NCBI GenBank assembly: GCA_964016875.1
Contig: OZ024722.1
Location: 63,323,443-63,387,442 of the forward strand
DNA: 64,000 bases
From: Fallopia convolvulus
Taxonomy: Eukaryota; Streptophyta; Magnoliopsida; Caryophyllales; Polygonaceae
Direction: 5' to 3'
The notes beneath the pieces were generated by a model that was not told the DNA's origin, made no database searches, and saw only the letters and a list, made by a program, of their open reading frames with translations. Below, in pieces: positions 1 to 11,333 of this stretch. The stretch's first letter is position 1; each line of letters starts with the position of its first letter. The position numbers and the translations under genes were made by a program.

Positions 1-1929
1 GCCGTAATTTGTTATCCATTTATCTATATAGCAAAGTTGTGATGGGATTGGAAATGACATGTTTTTTGTTCAGCTTATATATAGTAGTACTAAACTATAT
101 GTCATGATATTCATGACATGTAAGTTGGACAGCCTAATTTTCATCTATTAAAAAAAAATGACATGTAAGTTTGGTACTATACAAAATGTCCGAATAAGCA
201 TCTAGCTTATGCATTTTAAGCTAAACAAAAAACATGCCATTTCCAATCGTTCCATCACCACAGCTTCAATTTATCAATCAAACAAAAGTTGCAGTCAGAA
301 TAGACAAAGGTGAGCATTATCAATGTGCCAATACTATTCAAAGTGCAATCACCTCTGTCCAAAACCCTAAAATTGAAAAAGATAATATCTCATTCATCAA
401 TTCAGTCATTGGTGTTTGGAGCTTCTCTCGGAAAATCAAGATCTTAGGATCCGTTTGGTATCCATATCAGAATATCATGTATGAGTATGATATGTATGAG
501 TATGAATATGACTAATACTCATATCCGATGTTTTTCATATTCTGATATCGATATCAAACTAATATCTATTGTTTGATATATATGGATATCGATCTCAGCT
601 GAAGTTCATATCTATACTCGTACCCAATATCTTGATAGTACTCATACTCATACCTTGATATCCATACCAATACCGATATCCAATAATATTTCATATCTTA
701 GACATCAATACCAGACAAGCCCCTTAATTTATCCTATCCTATTTTTTAAAAATCCTTCTTAACAACTAAAATCACTTATGTTTACTAAAAAGTAAATTAT
801 GTGACAGATAAAATTGCAACCTTTAGCTACTCATTTCTATGTTCCACTTAGGTTTTAAATATCAAATTAATATTACTTTTTAAAAATTATATTTATATTG
901 TAAACAACTATATACATATGTGTATAAATTTGTATCTTAAAAATCATATTATTAATTTTTTTTAAATTAAGAGAATAATTTCCTTACAAAGTATTACCCT
1001 TTTAATTTTTAAAAATTTTATAATTTTATTTTTAAGTTAAAAATTTGCACATATAAATAGGTATTTCAAATATAAACATAATTTAAAAAAAAAAATTATT
1101 TAACTATGTGGAACCTAAAAGTAAAACACAAAATTGAAATAGAAGATTTGATTTGCTCATTCTCACTAGTAGATTACAAAACTCTAAAAAGATAGTTGGA
1201 TTTCAGCTACTAATTACAACATCAACATCATCCGCATCAACACTATCAACTACAACATTAACGAACAGACCCGTAGAACTCTAACAAGATGGTTGGATTT
1301 GAATTGAAGTTTGAAGGTAGCTTAAACCCTACCTTATCAAACAAAAAAAGTGACATTATCTCAGCTATAAAAACCCGACATGAGTAAGAGCATTTCCTGT
1401 CAAAATCTCCAAAACCGATTTCCCCTTATCCAACTAGCATTGCTACCCACATGAACGTTCAAATCTCACTTATCTTAAACGACACAAACTCTCACCAATC
1501 ACCCAAAAAAACCCATATTCCCCCTTTTTACAGCTAAGGCTGTTTGCTCAGAAATGGCAGATGAAGCATGAAAAAACAAAACCTACCAAGTTTAAAAACC
1601 AAGTTCAAGGAACCCAAAGACCCACACAAGTACACAATCTCATTGTTCTCTGAACTCAGTCAAAATCAAACTTATCTTTAATTTGTATTCTCAATTCCCT
1701 TATTTAAAGAACTCATGCCCATACCCATTTGGTAAGTTTCATGGAAATTTATAATATCTCTTATACTATACACATTACATTGCAAACTTGTGGTTTGTGT
1801 GCTAGGAAGCATAATCTATCTTGTCTCTTGTCTAGATTTTATTTGTCTTTGGAGGAATAAGGCTTTATTTACAAGCTAAGAGCGCACGTACGACTTGAAG
1901 ATCGAAAGGGTGAACTAAGTTGTAAGAAA
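1..1929. other. AT-rich spacer upstream of the PP2C gene
   Basis: No convincing coding region. The stretch is AT-rich, with one MITE-like block at 447-723, listed separately. A TATAAAAA motif at about 1366-1373 lies 560 bp before the PP2C start codon and could be its TATA box if the 5' leader is long or spliced. A GTAAGT donor-like site near 1731 would fit a leader intron. Promoter and leader are inference only. Confidence 0.4.
447..723. mobile_element. Tourist-like (PIF/Harbinger) MITE
   Basis: The ends are imperfect inverted repeats: the left end reads GGATCCGTTTGGTATCC and the right end, complemented, reads GGGGCTTGTCTGGTATTGA. Both ends are flanked by TTA (444-446 and 724-726), the 3-bp target duplication expected of Harbinger/Tourist elements. 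The interior is low-complexity, built of repeated 'atatgagtatga' and 'gatatc' units, and has no ORF. About 277 bp, non-autonomous. Confidence 0.65.
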
Positions 1930-4269
1930 ATGATGAAGACATTTTGGAGCTCAAGCAAAGGAAAAGAAGATGAGCTATTGTGGCATAAGGATTCAGGGCA
2001 ATTTTCAATGGCCATCATGCAAGCAAATGGAGAAGTAGAAGATCAAAGCCAGATCGAATCAGGGCCGTTGATCAATGGTTCTTGTGGAACATTTATCGGT
2101 GTTTATGATGGACATGGAGGTCCTCAAGCCGCTCAATTCGTCAACAATTGCCTGCTTCTCAATCTAAAGAGTAAGTTATCGGATCTGTTTGAATCGCACT
2201 TTATAATGCATTATTATCTAGAATTTAACGGAATATGAGGCACTATAATGCAAGATCTGTTTGGATTACGCTGGATAATGCATTATAATCCAAAACTTAA
2301 TGAAATATAAGGCATTATAATGCAAGATAATGTATTTTCCAAGGTAATCCAACATACCCATATTTTGCATTTTCTAAGTGCCTAATCATAGTGTTAACTC
2401 TCCATGCTCAAATTTCATTCAGGGCTTGCATCGGAGAACCAAGGCGTCTCAGAAAGCGTGATCAAGAAAGCTTTCATGGCGACAGAGAGAAGTTTTATGG
2501 CGACGGTGAAGAAACTGTGGATGGAGAAGCCTCATATGGCGACGGTAGGAGCTTGTTGCTTGGTTGGGATGATTTGGAATGGAACTTTGTATGTTGCAAA
2601 TGCAGGAGATTCAAGGGCTGTTTTAGGAAGAACAGATTGGGGTTCAAGAAAGGTTAAGCCTGTTCAATTGTCAAGTGATCATAATGCAATGGTTGAATCA
2701 GAGAGAGAAGAGCTTAGATCTTTGAATCCATGTGATTCAGAGATTGTTACTCTTAAGAATAATGTTTGGCGCGTAAAAGGCATCATTCAGGTAAGTTGTA
2801 CACACCTTAACTTCTAATTAATGCAATATATAGCCTAACATAGGACATATGAATTAATTCTACCAAAACAAAAGGACATATGAGTGAAATAATTCTGACT
2901 ATCAAGTACTTTCCTCATAATTAATCTATTAATTGACCATTCAAACACTCTATGCTTTACAACATCAAGATCATCGCCCAATATAGTCGAGCTCAAGCGG
3001 GATCTGGGGGGTCAAGATGGGGGCACCCATAACCAGAACATGTCAGGAGGATGCACCAAAATTGATATAGGGGCTAAATCCATCTCAAAGACACTCTTTA
3101 TGCTTTAATTTTATTCATTTAATTTATTCTAAGTCTTTTTGTTTTGTTTTTTAACACTTCAATTCAAGTTTATTTATAGTATATTTTAGGATTTTCCTCA
3201 AAAATACAATTATTTTCAATAAATTAAAACTTGTTAAATAAAGATTATGTACTTCAACGAATAAAGAGTGTGCACTTTATCATAGTAAAAGACTAAAAGG
3301 TGTAGATAAAGGTTCATTTACTCGTCACCAAATTCTTTGCCACCCCTAATAAAAAGCCAAATCTTGATATAGTTAGCCAAAAATGTCACATCAATATTAG
3401 AACCCACTAAAGTTTCATGAAATCCACCCAATTTACAGAAACTTACAAGTGTGATTTTAAAATCTTTGATGATCCAACAGGTAACAAGGAGCATTGGAGA
3501 TGCATATTTGAAGGACCCAGAGTTCAGCAAAGGCCCTCTGCCTGCCAAATACAAAGTATCTAAACCATTTAACAAGCCCATTCTAAGAGCAGAGCCAACA
3601 GTTTCAATAAGGAAATTGCAACCAGAAGATCAATTTGTGGTGTTTGCTTCTGATGGCTTATGGGAGCATCTAACTAACCAAGAAGTTGTTAATATTGTCC
3701 ACAATAACAAAAGACAAGTAAGATTCTTACTATGCATTACATACTAAACAATAGCCTTAACACTAATACATGATCCTAGTTCAGATCAAAGTGTTAGATT
3801 TGCTATGCATAATTGAAAACTGAAATCTTTAACCTTTGGGAAAGACCGCATAAGAAGAGACTCATGCTTGTTTGGTACAGCTTTTGAGCCCTCGGTTTTA
3901 TTTTAAAGCTAAAAACACATTTAAAGAACACTTTTTTTTTTTGTTTTCAAATTTTAGTTAGCCCTAAATGCTTCAAAACTAAAAACCGGAAACTCAAATA
4001 TGAACCAAACAAGCCCTAAATGTTGAGATGAAGACTAAAATGCAACTTGGCTAAATATGGTGCAGGGAATTGCAAGAAAATTGATCAAGGAAGCACTGAA
4101 AAAAGCTGCAAAGAAAAGGGAAATAAGATACTCAGATCTCAAACAGATTGAAGCAGGAGTAAGGAGACACTTCCATGATGACATTACAGTGATAGTTGTG
4201 TTTCTTCAAGATCAGAATCTTACCATGGCTCCTCTTTCTATCAAAGGAGGCGCTTGCATTGATCAGTGA
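1930..4269 (+). CDS. Protein phosphatase 2C, clade D type
   Basis: Serine/threonine phosphatase of the metal-dependent PP2C family. Four exons: 1930..2170, 2423..2790, 3481..3717 and 4066..4269. They join in frame to 349 codons plus stop, with GT-AG at each intron. Visible motifs, in order: EDQSQ, VYDGHGG (metal-binding D and G), VANAGDSRAVLG, the clade-D stretch VWRVKGIIQVTRSIGDAYL, FASDGLWEHL, and RHFHDDITVIVVFL near the end. The protein begins MMKTFWSSSK then LLWHKDSG, typical of the soluble clade-D subgroup known in other plants to act on plasma-membrane H+-ATPases downstream of SAUR proteins; that role is family knowledge, not seen here. All catalytic aspartates are present. Length fits the family (350-400 aa). 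Introns 1 and 3 carry MITE-like inserts. It converges with the gene at 5.2 kb. Confidence 0.93.
2180..2359. mobile_element. MITE-like insert in PP2C intron 1
   Basis: Two similar blocks follow each other, each containing TTTGGATTACG/TTTGAATCGC, 'ataatgcattat' and 'gaaatataaggcattataatgcaag'. The outer ends are inverted: GGATCTGTTTGAATC on the left and, complemented, GGGTATGTTGGATTACC on the right. This looks like a Tourist-type MITE with an internal duplication. No clean target duplication was found. Confidence 0.5.
2978..3105. repeat. Dispersed repeat copy in PP2C intron 2
   Basis: Shares most of its sequence with 31617-31790: the shared landmarks are 'aagcgggatctgggg', 'ggtcaagat', 'gcacccataacc', 'atgcaccaaaatt' and 'aaatcc.tctcaaagacact'. 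Two unlinked copies in one window indicate a dispersed repeat, possibly the end of a LINE or SINE. No target duplication was identified. Confidence 0.6.
3862..4013. mobile_element. MITE-like insert in PP2C intron 3
   Basis: The ends are inverted: TGCTTGTTTGGTACAG on the left and CCAAACAAGC on the right, which complements to GCTTGTTTGG. It is about 150 bp with no ORF, of the same Tourist-like end type as the other copies in the window. Confidence 0.5.
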
Positions 4270-5198
4270 GGCTGACAATTAACATTCGAGACCGAGATGA
4301 ACTTTCTAGTTACATCTATGAGTCTATGGCAAACCTGCATTGTATTAGAAAGATGGAACATCTTATTTGTGTATGATCACTAGTTAAATTCCTTAGCTTC
4401 TGGAATTCGGGATATCTTCCGAAATTCGCAGTGCGATTGAATTGTTTCTTCTAGTTTTTCAATTTTATGTGGAAAATAATTCATCAAGTCCCTGAGCTCA
4501 ATTATGCAGAATTATTTAGCTTTTAATCACATTATGGATGCATATGCACACTAGAATCAAATCATTTAATCACACATTATCATGCATTCATGCTGAGAAG
4601 AATTATAATTAATTTCCAGACCTAAACTATGCTGCCAAACTATTCAAGGAAGTATACTAAAACAAAACTTGCCAGTTTAAAATCTTCAGTACCCAAAAAA
4701 AAAAAACATGTCATTATCGTTTTCTTTTCGTTGCTTTAGCAGAGAGCATTCAAACAAACAAGCTCCAATTATGATTAATGTGCATTTAAATCTCCATTTG
4801 AGACACACAGTGAGATGTGGGCAGAGTGTAGCTAGTGAGGTGTATAATAACATGTCGTTTGATTGAATTCAATAAAAACCTTCTAAACAAAGCTTGCATA
4901 TAACAGTTTACCAAAAAAAAAAGAGAGCTTGCATATAACAAAGCAGCATGCACTAAGATAAAAGTAAATCTTTTGAAATGCAATAGCATTTCCTTTACAG
5001 CATTTGGTACCCATTTGAATGTCATAAAACTCCTTTAACCTTCCACAACACTAAGCTTTAGGTTATTAAAAAGAAAAAATTGCTACTCTTTCAGCACATC
5101 AATGACATGTTTGATGCACTCGTGCGATCTAGTCCTAACTAAACAAACAGAGACTATAATATTCAATACCCTTTCAGATGGGAATCATGCTCACCCAT
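4270..5198. other. Convergent intergenic spacer
   Basis: Lies between the 3' ends of two convergent genes. It holds their presumed 3' UTRs. A short local duplication of 'agcttgcatataaca' (4892 and 4925) flanks an A-tract. No further gene seen. Confidence 0.5.
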
Positions 5199-6941
5199 TT
5201 AGGGACGAAAACGCCCTCTTCTTAATTTGGAGCGACGGCGAAGAAAATGACAGGAAAACATAATTACGAGAATTGCCAACTGGATGATGACGAGTACCTT
5301 CAGCCCTGAGTATGCCAAAACCCCCATCAAACTTAGCATTAGATGCAAATGAATAAGTAGAGCACACTAAAAGCACTAGACTGAACAGAATTGTCGTTCA
5401 ATAAAATATACCTATAACATTATGGATCAGATCCTCTAGTTTCTTAGCAGGTTTACTTTCTTTTGCATCAATGGCATCCAGGTGAGTTCCTGATGAGTGG
5501 TGATGATATTCAGCTTTGAACTCCAGATTTCCGCCCATGATGCATGTGTTGGGACAATGGATCACCCCATCATATTCATCACTTCCATCACAGCAATCTG
5601 CAGAGCATGATCAGAACAGAAGTCACATTCAGTGGAGTAAGATACTCAAAATTTACACTTAGACCTCATAGCCAAGAAGAAACTCTTCATATAATGAAAT
5701 CTTAAAAAGAAGGTGAAACTATGAGACATTAAGAGAAAAAAAAAAGAAACCAGGATTCACCTTTCAATGATTGACTTACCACATATGTGATCATTGACAC
5801 GGGAAGAATACAAAAACTTAGGCACACTTCCTACGTTTGGACAATAAAATTTTCCCCTTGGGCATGCTGTTGTCCCTGTAAATCCAAGGCAAAACACAAG
5901 AAAAGAGGAGTGACTAACAGAACACAACTTGCAAACATGAGTAGTTGATTTTGAAGCTAAACAAATTGCAAAAACATGAATGGAACCTACAACATACTCA
6001 CATACAAACAAAATGCATCCAAAGTTCTTACAATTCAATTGTGTTCTATACACCTACACCATTCAATTTCAACTTAAACAATCACTTCATAAAGCTTCCA
6101 AAGTCAAGCTATAAAGCCTACTTTTGAGCTCCATTAGGAGACATAAGCTCTCCATTAGCAATCAGTTTTATCACACTTCTTCTACCATAAAATTTTAAGC
6201 TTCCTACAACATTATTACGGTTTGAGCAATAACCATACAAGAAAAAAAATATCATACGCTGCTGCGCACATGGAAATCATCATAAGTTCATAATTCGCTC
6301 ACTAGCAAGCTCATTTTGCCAAATTTGCATCAAAGCAGATCCAAGAAAATTCCAAACTAGAACTGTAATCGAGCACTCAAAGAACAGATTATAAAGACGA
6401 AATTGGTACTGAAGCTGCAAACCGGTAAAATCGGAGAATGAGAGGAGGGAGAAGAGTGTAGACTGACCAGGCTCATCGGTGCCGTCAACGCAGTCGCAGA
6501 AGTCGTCGTTGACTCGGTCAACGGTGAAGAAATTGGAACCGTCCTTGCATTTTATCACATTCGAATCGAAGTAACTCTCATCTAATTCACCAAAAAAGAC
6601 AGATGTATTCACAATACAATAAATTGGAACCGTCCTTGCATTTTATCACATTCGAATCGAAGTAACTCTCATCTAATTCACCAAAAAAGACAGATGTATT
6701 CACAATACAATACTCGATTGCAATCAAGCATAAACAATTTATTCACAAATCAAAAGAAAAAATCGAATCGATGATTAAATCGAAGGGGAAATCATGATCT
6801 GAGGGGAGAAGAGAGTGAGAGAAGACCTAGAGGATGAAGTCCGCGGAAAGAATGGGCGGCGCCGAGGGAAGTGTAAGCGTGGACGAAGAAGAAGAAGGCG
6901 GGGATAAGGCGGCGCGGCGAGCCCGCGATGGACTCGTCCAT
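5199..6941 (-). CDS. Glucosidase II beta-subunit-like, short membrane-anchored form
   Basis: Five exons on the minus strand, complement(join(5199..5305,5412..5597,5780..5875,6468..6581,6827..6941)), giving 205 aa. Start ATG at 6941. Residues 1-30 form a signal peptide (arginines then an Ala/Phe-rich core). From residue 39 comes the PRKCSH N-terminal cysteine module: DESYF, IKCKDGS, DDFCDCVDGTDEPG, CPRGKFYC, RVNDHICDCCDGSDEYDG. The last exon encodes a hydrophobic helix (about 173-191) and a basic tail. Full glucosidase II beta is over 500 aa, with an acidic stretch and a C-terminal MRH lectin domain; both are absent. This matches the short 'PRKCSH N-terminal-like' plant proteins, probably type I membrane proteins of the ER, function not established. 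Exon 2's acceptor sits in a 91-bp tandem duplication. Confidence 0.88.
6530..6711. repeat. 91-bp tandem duplication over exon 2 acceptor
   Basis: Units 6530-6620 and 6621-6711 are essentially identical. Each contains the start of exon 2 of the glucosidase-II-beta-like gene with its AG acceptor (at 6581 and 6672 on the minus strand). Only the acceptor at 6581 keeps the frame. Using the other adds 91 nt and meets a stop codon within the added stretch. Confidence 0.9.
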
Positions 6942-7199
6942 TTCCGGCTAAAGTGCGTCAGAACTTAGAACATGTGAATTTTTTTTGTTGTTTATCTATA
7001 TAAAAAAAGTACTCCTTTTTAAATATAAATTTTATTCTGACTTACCTTTTTATTAGAGAATTTTATTGGATTTCTCAAAAAATTTATGGAATTTTTTTAG
7101 TAGTTTTTTTTTTTGCTTTTTTTTGTGTTTTAAAATAAATGTTTTTGGTGTCCTCTTCGATTCGAATTAGTTAAATTTAAGATAACTATCGTGTTGTTC

Positions 7200-7960
7200 C
7201 TCATCCGGGAGCTACTCAGCATGCCCATTCTACATAAAAAAAATCCGCCAATACCTTTGCCCCGCTTATTGATAACGTGAATACGCGCCTTGCCTCTTGG
7301 AAAGGGAAGTTTTTGTTAGTCTCGCGGGGAGATATAAGTTGGACAAGTCGGTCTTGTCGTCCATTCCGGTGTATTCCATGGCGATCGTGGCCATCCCTAA
7401 TGAAGTTTGTGAACACATCGATTTGCTTATGAGGAATTTTATATGGAATCATGATGAGAGTAGGCGGCGGATACGACGACTAGTGTGCTTCGTGACTCAA
7501 ATGGGCGTTGGGTGATGGGTTTGTCCAAAATATTGGGCAGTGTTCGGTCCCGATGGCGGAGATTTGAGGCATCTTTAATGGTCTCAAAGTTACCAGGAGT
7601 TTGGGCTATCGGAATGTGCCGGTGGAGTCCGATTCTCATCTCACGGTTGGCTTAATAAGAAGGATCTTAGTCCTACCCATCCTCACTTTAGCTTTGGTTG
7701 ATTTCTGTCAAAGCTTACTTAGATGGGACTGAAATACCCAGCTCTCTCATGTCTTTAGGGAAGCGAATATGGTCGTTAACTCCTCGCTAGGCTTGCCTAC
7801 TCTTTTCCGTTTGGTTTTCACTTGCTTGATGAGCCGCCTATTGGCCCTCTTGCTATTGTGTGGACGATCTTAGGGGTTGAGCTTTAATTTGCTCCACCTT
7901 GTTTGTACTTAATTTCGCTTTTTCTAATCGGAAAGGGCTTTTGCCTTGTTCACAACTAAA
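7200..7960 (+). pseudogene. LINE (non-LTR retrotransposon) reverse transcriptase remnant
   Basis: An open stretch around 7297-7515 contains KSVLSSIPVYSMAIVAIP followed by MRNFIWNH, which matches the conserved region after the reverse transcriptase domain in plant L1-type LINEs (KSVLSSIPVY then RNFLWG). Upstream, NTRLASWKGKFL in another frame continues the homology, so there is at least one frameshift. Further downstream only weak similarity remains. Dead fragment. Confidence 0.75.
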
Positions 7961-8215
7961 AAGAGGTGTGTTTCTCATCCCTAAATTAATATGATTTGAC
8001 TATTAAAACACCTAAATTCATAACCGAACCATCCTAATTTGAATTTGTAAATAATCTTCTAAACAACCCCTATAAATAGATGATTGTTTTAAAATTCAAA
8101 TTGATGTGATTTGGTAATGAATTTGTATGTTTTAAGAGTTGAATCCTACTAATTTAAGGTGAGAAATACATTGGTGAGCTTAAATTTTACTAATTTTAAT
8201 CAAAGAGGGGTGTCA
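7958..8215. mobile_element. MITE with inverted ends
   Basis: The left end, GTGTGTTTCTCATCCCTAAATTA, is matched in inverted orientation at the right end, which complements to AATGTATTTCTCACCTTAAATTAGTAGG. About 250 bp, no ORF. No certain target duplication. Confidence 0.5.
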
Positions 8216-8327
8216 ATAATAAATGCTAAAACCTCAAGAGTATTAAGAGCATTAATTTTTTTTTATAGGACACCAAAAGAAATTTTGTTATTTTTCATAT
8301 TTCATATATATATATATATTAATGTTT

Positions 8328-8369
8328 CTTGAGGATCTCTCTCACTCTCTAGCGAGAGAGATACTCAAG
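8328..8369. repeat. Near-perfect hairpin
   Basis: CTTGAGGATCTCTCTC and GAGAGAGATACTCAAG pair at 15 of 16 positions around a short loop. It lies within an AT-rich stretch (8240-8560) that resembles a fold-back MITE. No function evident. Confidence 0.6.
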
Positions 8370-8399
8370 AATCGGAGAGAAAAGAAAGTTTTTTTTTCT

Positions 8400-9085
8400 A
8401 TATGTTAAAAAGATAAGTTTTGTAAAAAACAAAAAAAAAATTGAAAGACATTTTTTACGACACGAGTATATAATAATAACACATTATTCTATATATATCT
8501 AGTCTAATACATTATACGACATAAACCATATTTGTTGGAAAAATTATGCCATATGACATAGTCTTAATAAATTAACTCCAAAAAACTATATATTTTAATA
8601 AATATTTTAACAAATTATTATGTTTGCTAGAAAGTAGAAACCTTACCCATTATCTTTAATTTATATTATCATGTTATATTTATTTTTTCTATATGTTATC
8701 TTCCCTACCAATCTTTATATTAATATTTTTCATATTTACAAACGTTATCTTATGTATTAGTGTATCATTGAATAAAAAATAAAAATCCTAATACATAAAC
8801 TTAATAAATTTATTCTAGAAATTTATTTTAGTATCTTTATAAAATCCAAGTATTTTATGCAGTTAGTATCTCAAAAAAAATCTTTCGAAAAATATTCAAT
8901 TAATTCAAGTCTTTATTAGAAAAACCGCTTACAAAAATAAGATTGACACGCAATAAAATACTAACTTTGGAATTTTTTAAAAACTATTATCATTCGAAAA
9001 ATAGATTGACACACAATAAAATACTAATTTAGAATTTTTTTGAAAACTATTCCCTAAATTAGAATTAATGAACCCTTTACAAAAA
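8400..9085. other. AT-rich spacer with short tandem duplication
   Basis: No gene seen. A unit of about 60 bp beginning 'agattgacac.caataaaatacta' occurs twice (8940-8990 and 9002-9055). Confidence 0.5.
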
Positions 9086-9926
9086 CTAGTTATACCCGTC
9101 GTACCATGTACGACTACGATTCGATATTTTATAGACATTATAAATAGGATATTAATAAATAAATAAAAATATAATATAAACTTTAATATAAGTAATTTGT
9201 TGTTCATAGAATGTATAGTTTTTTAAAAATCAAATATTATTCTTCATATTTTATTAATTTTCACGTACGTAAATTTAGATATTATCAAACATTTCAATAT
9301 ATCTATTAAATATTTTATCATTTACTTTATTAATTTTAAAAATTATAAATATTTAGCTATAAAAATCACTATATATCTATAAATAAATTCATCAAAAGAT
9401 ATATGCTAAAAGATTTATATTTATTTTAAAATATTTTATCTTTAATTTTAAATACTTGTATAAGGAAGTTTTCAAAAGATATTGCTATACTAAATAGATA
9501 TTTGTTTCATTTTAAAGATAGATTTAAATAGTTAAAGAAGAATTTAATAGAAAAAAGTTAAAATATAAAAAATAAAAATTAATTTTGTAAATATGATGTG
9601 AGGCCATAATCGTTCTGGTGGCTCGAAAAGGTATAGCTTTAATATATAAAAATCACTATATATCTATAAATAAATTCATCAAAAGATATATGCTAAAAGA
9701 TTTATATTTGTTTTAAAATATTTTATCTTTAATTTTAAATATTTGTATAAGGAAGTTTTCAAAAGATATTGTTATACTAAATAAATATTTGTTTCATGTT
9801 AAAGATAGATTTAAATAGTTAAAAGAAGAATTTAAAATTTAAAATTTTAAATATTAGAAATAAAAATTATTTTGTAAATACGAGGTGGGGGCAGAATCGC
9901 TCTGGTGGCTCGAAAAGGGATATAGA
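9086..9926 (-). mobile_element. Non-autonomous Helitron with partial tandem repeat
   Basis: The 3' end lies on the left (minus orientation). CTAG at 9086-9089 is preceded in element orientation by the hairpin GTCGTACATGGTACGAC, and A at 9085 fits insertion between A and T. The 5' part, recognisable by 'cgttctggtggctcgaaaagg' and 'tatagctttaatatata', occurs twice (ending near 9645 and 9926), a tandem repeat of about 285 bp. The second copy's terminal bases are replaced by a TAGA repeat. No coding capacity. Confidence 0.75.
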
Positions 9927-9950
9927 TAGATAGATAAAATTAACAAACAA

Positions 9951-11075
9951 CTAGTTATACCCGTCGTGCCATGCACGACTACATGAATTTAATATTTAAT
10001 TTATTTAATGAATATGATTTTAATTTAATATAAAAAACTTATTTATTAGAAAAAAATATATAAAATTTTACAATTAGTGTCATATTGTCATGTGAAACGG
10101 GGCCAAAATTATTAAGGTGGATCTAATATAATTTTGATGACTTAACAATAATTTATTTATGGAAAAATATAAATAAAAATTATTTGAATTAGAATCATTC
10201 AATTTTAAAAATCTTTTACAAAAAATATAAAAAGGTAAAATAATCTAAACTCTTGTAATTTTTTTTTATCAAATTCAATTCTTTAAAAATATTGAATAAA
10301 AATTAAAAATATACTTTATAAGAAGCTATGAAAAAATATAAATTAAGAATAAATTTTTTAATGATAAGAAAATTATTTATATTTACATAAATAATTCAAA
10401 AAGAAAATTAAGGAAAATATAACACAATTTTTTTTTTTTTATCAAAAGTCAATTTAGGCAAGTATATCTAGATTGAAAGTTCTATTTTTATCAAAATTTT
10501 ATTTATGATAAATCTTTTACATAAATAGATAAAATAATAAAGACAAATTTTTTTAACTTTAAATAAAATTCGAATTTAATTTTTTTTCAAATAAATAGAT
10601 AGAAATTTAATTGGAAAAAATAAATCAATATATCTATCTTAATATATAATATATTAATATTTAATTTTCTATAATTTATTTTAATTTTAGATAATATCTT
10701 TTAGATCTATCATAATTTCTAATATATAATAGATAACATCTTTATTTTGGATAGAATCTCTCTTGCATTAATTTATCCTATTTCTATATTATCCTAAAAT
10801 AATGTCAAAGTTCGGCGGGCCACAATACGAACGGAGGGGGAGACCGTCCCAGCGCACATGCGCGATAGGCCCGTCACATAAGCCCATGGGGTTCCATCCT
10901 AAAACCAATTGGTGATAGGAGAAGTAACCCATAGGTATATATTTAGGCTAATTTCTCTTTAGTTTTCCAATGTGGGAAATCCTAGGTGGCTTAACGTGGA
11001 AACGACACGTAAAAAAATCGTAGATGACGCAACGTGGTGGCCTTATTCCTTACGTCTTTTATATATATACATAGA
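9951..11075 (-). mobile_element. Non-autonomous Helitron, second subfamily
   Basis: CTAG at 9951-9954 with the hairpin GTCGTGCATGGCACGAC marks the 3' end. The 5' end is at 11075, reading on the minus strand TCTATGTATATATATAAAAG. The flanking bases A (9950) and T (11076) fit Helitron insertion. The 1.1-kb interior is AT-rich, with a GC-rich patch at 10810-10910, and has no ORF. It shares only the termini with the 13.7-kb and 40-kb copies. Confidence 0.75.
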
Positions 11076-11333
11076 TTATTAAATTTACCAAACTTAATTT
11101 ACTTACGTTAGAAAATAACTTTTTTTCAATCTTACCCTTCTTGGCTTCTTCCGTTTAGAAAAAAATCCATAATTTTGATATCACATAATAATATATCTTT
11201 TTACCGAATTTATATCTTGTATACTTTTATGTTATCTTGTATTGCAATCCTCCACTCTGTCAATAAAGTTATCAAACCCTAATCTGCTATATTAATTAGA
11301 ATCATCATATCACTATAGAGATTCAAATTGAAG

